9,624 nt of DNA from Caryophanales bacterium UBA1231. GTDB lineage: Bacteria; Bacillota_I; Bacilli_A; ML615J-28; CAG-313. The translations under genes and the position numbers were made by a program. Each line of letters opens with the position of its first letter. Position 1 is the first letter of the stretch. The notes beneath the pieces are model-generated. The model saw nothing but the letters and a program-made list of their open reading frames with translations, was not told where the DNA came from and made no database searches. The DNA lies in contig DBWT01000086.1 of the NCBI GenBank assembly GCA_002309035.1, forward strand, positions 1 to 9,624, in the 5' to 3' direction. Positions 6,127-9,624 of the stretch are shown here, one piece after another.

Positions 6127-7699
6127 AATCTAATTTCTGAAAGAGTTTACGACCTCGATGATTTAACCAAACAATTAAAAGTAATTCAAAGATGAATAGA
6201 ATGGCTAAATAACATAATACAAATACCGCTAATGACATGACTTTTGTTAATACGACAAAATAAATGACAAAGCCAATTGAGAAAAGTGGAATTGGAATAA
6301 TCATAGTCAAAAAAGAAGATAATGATTGTTTAATAACTTCTTCTTCCCTCTCCCAATGCATTTTAGGAAACTTAAGGTTAATAATGAGTCCTAATGTCGA
6401 AGAGACAATTGAAAATGAGAAAGGCACAACTAAAAACATCCAAAAATTATGAATAGTCACAAATGACAACATAAATGGGAATGATACTAATGCGATAATT
6501 AAAGATAAAATGATATTAGCTAAAATCTTTGCTTTAAAAATAGTTGTTTCATTAATAGGATTGCCTTTTAAAATCCAAATCTTTGATCCTTCAATTGATA
6601 TTGAACTACCCGTAATAACAACAGAAGATAAAAGCAAACTGAATATTAAAAGCAATGCGGAATCTTCACTAACATTAGGGATGACACGAAGAAATGCGAA
6701 ACCTTTCGTAACACCTAAAACTAACGCTGCTACACTAAAACCAAAATAAATAATGCCACCAAAGAAAGTATTTATAAAATAAACTGTACTATTAAAATAT
6801 TGTTTTAATTCTTTTTTGACTAAAGATTTAGTAATACTACTTTTCTTAAAGTATAGTTTGTCTTGTTTATTTACACGTCCCGTCATTATATGACCTAAAC
6901 GTTTACTAGCAAGATAAGTAGATAAAACATAGAGTCCGATACTACTTAAAGAAACAATCAATAAAACAAATAAATTATTGTTTAATAAATAATCCATCAT
7001 TATTTTAATAACAAATATCTTATTTTTAATGTCATCAACTGAACCATGAACATTTGATATTAAACTTTGTGTCCAAAAGTTTAAAACTAAATATGCACAT
7101 ATTAAAATAATTGATAATATTGATTGGAACAATGAAAAACGTTTCATTTTTCGCGAAATGAATGTGAAAAATACACTAAGAATTGATCCAATACCATTAC
7201 TTAAGAAAGGTAGAATTACTATTAAAGCTAAGCCTCTAATAAGAATCCATGCTGATGCATCTTTCACAAACAAAAGATAAACAATAAAGCTTGGAAGTAA
7301 AGCAATTAAGAAAAAAGAAAAGTCAAATAAGTAATTATATAAATTACGTGAAGCAATAATATCACTTTTCTTAATTGGCATAGAAAGCAACATCTCTTCA
7401 TCTTTTGCTTTATTAGGCGAAACACATCGGAACAATGTAATAAAGAAAAACAAGAGAATTGAAAATGATGATGATGTGAACATTGCTAGTTCATGACCAT
7501 TTTCAACACCATTTGCTTCAAGTTCCAAACATTGCTTCATTGTAAGAACAGCATTGTTTGTAAAAACATAAAGCATCAAAAGCATAAATAAAACAACAAT
7601 AAGTACGCCTACATATGCACTTTTGTTTTTGCGGTTTTTAATTAATCGGCCAATAAATCCTTGAAACTGAATTTTTGTTAAAAGCCAAATATTACGCAT
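6125..7699 (-). CDS. ABC exporter permease (putative ABC-2-like, about 12 membrane helices)
   Basis: This is the integral-membrane half of an ABC transporter, paired with the ATPase directly upstream. From the chosen start (524 residues) it shows about twelve hydrophobic segments, near 29-47, 75-93, 123-145, 150-180, 189-209, 241-263, 305-331, 346-368, 390-416, 419-441, 462-484 and 487-511. Two similar halves are split by a charged loop around 265-300. The segment ISIEGSKIWILKGNPI (367-382) resembles a motif I recall from large Firmicute ABC exporter permeases. A frame opening at 7723 would start deeper inside the ATPase gene without a ribosome binding site. ATG 7699 has GGAG 10 bases upstream and overlaps the ATPase stop by 8 bases (ATGCGTAA). 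The cargo is unknown; export of a lipid, peptide or antimicrobial is possible. Confidence 0.85.
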   Translation of the reverse strand: MRNIWLLTKIQFQGFIGRLIKNRKNKSAYVGVLIVVLFMLLMLYVFTNNAVLTMKQCLELEANGVENGHELAMFTSSSFSILLFFFITLFRCVSPNKAKDEEMLLSMPIKKSDIIASRNLYNYLFDFSFFLIALLPSFIVYLLFVKDASAWILIRGLALIVILPFLSNGIGSILSVFFTFISRKMKRFSLFQSILSIILICAYLVLNFWTQSLISNVHGSVDDIKNKIFVIKIMMDYLLNNNLFVLLIVSLSSIGLYVLSTYLASKRLGHIMTGRVNKQDKLYFKKSSITKSLVKKELKQYFNSTVYFINTFFGGIIYFGFSVAALVLGVTKGFAFLRVIPNVSEDSALLLIFSLLLSSVVITGSSISIEGSKIWILKGNPINETTIFKAKILANIILSLIIALVSFPFMLSFVTIHNFWMFLVVPFSFSIVSSTLGLIINLKFPKMHWEREEEVIKQSLSSFLTMIIPIPLFSIGFVIYFVVLTKVMSLAVFVLCYLAILFIFELLLIVWLNHRGRKLFQKLD

Positions 7700-8405
7700 T
7701 ACCACTAATCTCCATAAATACATCTTCTAAAGACGCATCTTTTGTTATTTCTTCCATATTACCACTAACTACTAACGAACCATTTTTGATGATCGCAATT
7801 TTATTGCATAGTTTTTCAGCAACTTCTAAAACGTGTGTTGAAAAGAAGATAATACCGCCTTCTTCACAAAATTCACGCATACATTGTTTTACCGAAAAAG
7901 CCGCTTTAGGATCTAAGCCCACAAATGGTTCATCCATAATAAGAAGCTTTGGATTATGCATAAAGGCAGCAACGAATGATAGCTTTTGTTTCATACCATG
8001 TGAATATGATGAAATAGTTTTGCCTAAATCATCATAGATTTCTAACATTGTCGCATACTTTTCTACTTTTTGTTTTCTTTCATTAGCATCTATTTGATAA
8101 ATATCACCAACAAAATTTAAATATTGAATACCTGTAAGTGAATCATATAAATCTGGATTATCAGGAATAAAAGCAAGTTCTTTTTTACATTCTAAAGGTA
8201 ATTTCTTAATACTTTTACCAAATATTGTGATATCGCCTCCACTAAAATCTAAAATACCAACCATTGCTTTAATAGTTGTTGTTTTACCTGCCCCATTATG
8301 ACCAATGAAGGCGAATAAATCGCCTTCATTTAATGTTAAAGATAAATCACGAACTGCTTGCTTTCCACCAGGATATGTGAAACTAAAGTTCTTGATTTCA
8401 ACCAT
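7692..8405 (-). CDS. ABC transporter ATP-binding protein (EcsA/BcrA-like)
   Basis: This 237-residue nucleotide-binding subunit powers the adjacent permease from the cytoplasmic face. It has Walker A GHNGAGKT (35-42), a signature loop YSHGMKQ (134-140) in place of LSGGQ, Walker B LLIMDEP (154-160), D-loop GLDP (163-166) and switch His191. The Q-loop region reads FIPDNPDLYD (79-88), without the usual glutamine. Both the Q-loop form and the SHGMKQ signature resemble EcsA/BcrA-type exporters. The C-terminal SLEDVFMEI (226-234) is also typical of ABC-2 exporter ATPases. The ATG follows the stop of the membrane-protein gene by 7 bases, with AGGTGA as ribosome binding site overlapping that stop. The subfamily placement is by recalled resemblance. 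Confidence 0.93.
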   Translation of the reverse strand: MVEIKNFSFTYPGGKQAVRDLSLTLNEGDLFAFIGHNGAGKTTTIKAMVGILDFSGGDITIFGKSIKKLPLECKKELAFIPDNPDLYDSLTGIQYLNFVGDIYQIDANERKQKVEKYATMLEIYDDLGKTISSYSHGMKQKLSFVAAFMHNPKLLIMDEPFVGLDPKAAFSVKQCMREFCEEGGIIFFSTHVLEVAEKLCNKIAIIKNGSLVVSGNMEEITKDASLEDVFMEISGNA

Positions 8406-8412
8406 ATTTCAC

Positions 8413-9054
8413 CTAAGCTTCAAGTAATTTTTCTACTTTTTGTAGATTATATAATAAATTATCTAAATTTGAGTTAACAGCATCACGATACATAAAGCCA
8501 ACATATTCTTTTACTTGAGCACCAACACCTTTAGATGGGTCTAAATCTTGGGCTTCAACTTTTTCAATCAGCTGTCCAATACGTTCTTTAACATTATCTT
8601 CTTTAACATAACCTTGAATTTGTTGTAAAGTTTTAACTATATCATTTTGTGATAGCATTAAAGTTTTTTCACGATTATCATTTTTAACTTGTTCTTTTGT
8701 ATAAATGCCAAAAACAACTAAAATTAAGACTAAAGTAAGGAAAATAACATTAACAATGATTAATGTTGTAAATATAACTGAACTTCTTGGAAGAATAAAA
8801 GTAATGATAGCTAAAATCATCATTAAAAGAGCATAAATTAATAATGATAAATCAAGAGGGAAAACACCTCTTTCTTCTTCTGTTCTTTTAACTAATAGTT
8901 TAACTAAAATATAAGCCAAGAAAGCAACATTAACAATAATAAAACCTAAATAAAATTGTTTATCAAAAGTTTTATTAACAATTAAAACGATAACATCAAA
9001 ACAAATGATTATTGCAGCAGCAATAATTGCACCTAACTGAAATTTCTTTTTCAT
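8413..9054 (-). CDS. Unrecognised four-helix membrane protein with cytoplasmic tail
   Basis: I do not recognise the family. From the chosen start the protein has 213 residues, with four hydrophobic helices at about 7-26, 34-55, 67-88 and 93-117. A hydrophilic tail of about 95 residues follows, rich in K, E and Q and probably helical (for example 136-170 and 190-213). Charges (KKK at the start, KRTEEER between helices 2 and 3, KEQVK after helix 4) put the N-terminus, that loop and the tail in the cytoplasm. There is no signal cleavage site and no catalytic motif. AGGAG (9067-9063) is 8 bases before ATG 9054 but only 2 before the alternative ATG 9060, so 9054 is chosen. It lies between nagA and the ABC ATPase with gaps of 12 and 7 bases. 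An accessory or regulatory subunit of the transporter is a guess from context. Confidence 0.8.
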   Translation of the reverse strand: MKKKFQLGAIIAAAIIICFDVIVLIVNKTFDKQFYLGFIIVNVAFLAYILVKLLVKRTEEERGVFPLDLSLLIYALLMMILAIITFILPRSSVIFTTLIIVNVIFLTLVLILVVFGIYTKEQVKNDNREKTLMLSQNDIVKTLQQIQGYVKEDNVKERIGQLIEKVEAQDLDPSKGVGAQVKEYVGFMYRDAVNSNLDNLLYNLQKVEKLLEA

Positions 9055-9062
9055 CTTCATAT

Positions 9063-9067
9063 CTCCT
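9063..9067 (-). promoter_or_regulatory. Ribosome binding site that sets the membrane-protein start
   Basis: AGGAG on the minus strand touches the nagA stop codon. Its spacing is 8 bases to ATG 9054 but only 2 bases to ATG 9060, so translation should begin at the inner ATG and the protein should start MKKKFQ. Confidence 0.75.
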
Positions 9068-9624
9068 TATTTCTTATAAATAATACGTCCGTCACGAATT
9101 GTCAAAAGAACATCAAAGTTTTTATTTAAAACTGTAAAGTCAGCAACTTTTCCAACTTTGATACTTCCTCTTTCATGATCTAAACCTAGATTTTTGGCTG
9201 GATTAATAGTTGCCATATCGATAACTTTTGTTAATTCAATGCCACATTTTTCATGAACATTTTTAATAGCATCTTTCATCAATAAAACACTACCAGCAAG
9301 TGTACCATTTTCTAGTCTTGCTTCTTTGTTTTTAACGATTACTGGTTGACCACCTAATTCATAATCACCATCAGGCATACCTTTTGCTCTCATCGCATCG
9401 GTAATCAAAGTAACTTTATCATGTGGTTTATTTTTAATAACTAATTTAATCGCAGGAACACTAACATGAATAGTATCACATATTAGTTCACAATTAAGTT
9501 CATCAAATAACATAGCTGAACCTACTGTTCCTACTTCACGATGGTGTAAAGCTTTTTGGGCATTGTATGTATGTGTAACATTTGATGCTCCAGCACGCAC
9601 AGCTTTTTCACACTCATCATAACC
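9067..9624 (-). CDS. nagA: N-acetylglucosamine-6-phosphate deacetylase, C-terminal half (cut by window edge)
   Basis: NagA removes acetate from GlcNAc-6-phosphate to give glucosamine-6-phosphate, the committed cytoplasmic step of amino-sugar use and cell-wall recycling. About 185 residues are visible, roughly the C-terminal half of a protein of about 380. The frame stays open through the right edge (GYDECEKAV...), so the internal GTG at 9600 is not the start. Motifs seen are THTYNA with the metal-binding His, CDTIHV with the phosphate-side His, LITDAMRAKG with the catalytic Asp of this amidohydrolase family, DGDYELGG, the LAGS loop, NPAKNLGL and the closing GKVADFTVLN strand. The first metal ligands lie off the window. 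It is upstream of the membrane-protein and ABC genes in what appears to be one operon; its promoter is outside. Confidence 0.93.
   Translation of the reverse strand, partial: GYDECEKAVRAGASNVTHTYNAQKALHHREVGTVGSAMLFDELNCELICDTIHVSVPAIKLVIKNKPHDKVTLITDAMRAKGMPDGDYELGGQPVIVKNKEARLENGTLAGSVLLMKDAIKNVHEKCGIELTKVIDMATINPAKNLGLDHERGSIKVGKVADFTVLNKNFDVLLTIRDGRIIYKK

Noticed and set aside
7675..8037. Plus-strand open frame of 120 codons opposite the ABC ATPase gene
   Set aside because: It is antisense to the Walker B and signature region of a clear ATPase and has no family resemblance or start signals of its own.

Overview
The window is AT-rich, bacterial and densely coding. The organism looks like a low-GC Firmicute of the Erysipelotrichales / Acholeplasma / RF39-like part of the Bacilli. 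The reasons are the strongly A/T-ending codons, strong AGGAG-type ribosome binding sites, RlmCD-type and EcsA/ABC-2-type proteins, and the genetic code. All tryptophans in the genes are TGG, no gene contains an in-frame TGA, and all ten visible stops are TAA (six) or TAG (four). A Mycoplasma-type code is therefore not supported. The lineage is inferred from style only.

There are ten genes in four transcription units. (1) A tightly packed minus-strand operon runs from 3765 down to 207: short-chain dehydrogenase, lipoprotein SASA-type acetylesterase, GNAT acetyltransferase, M18 aminopeptidase. The genes overlap by 14 and 8 bases or are separated by 2, and the unit ends in a perfect 16-bp hairpin terminator (151-195). 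(2) A single plus-strand metallo-beta-lactamase-fold hydrolase (3852-4655) has its own sigma-A promoter in the 86-base divergent gap. It ends in a 13-bp hairpin shared with the convergent neighbour. (3) A single minus-strand 23S rRNA m5U methyltransferase (4679-6046) has an extended -10 promoter. (4) A minus-strand operon enters from the right edge: the C-terminal half of nagA, an unrecognised four-helix membrane protein, an ABC ATPase and its roughly 12-helix permease. It ends in a textbook terminator (6094-6126).

At the left edge a near-consensus promoter (102-130, minus) fires leftward out of the window. A tandem pair of 12-base repeats lies right at its predicted start point and is a candidate operator for the unseen gene.

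The biology is mostly housekeeping and general metabolism: peptide turnover, amino-sugar catabolism (NagA), rRNA modification, an ABC exporter, and surface deacetylation of a carbohydrate or other ester. I see no CRISPR array, transposon, phage gene, toxin-antitoxin pair, tRNA, rRNA or riboswitch, and no convincing new defence-type system. The least explained items are the 213-residue membrane protein coupled to the ABC transporter, the mixed four-gene operon around the lipoprotein esterase, and the left-edge promoter with its repeats. No gene-free stretch exceeds about 206 bases.
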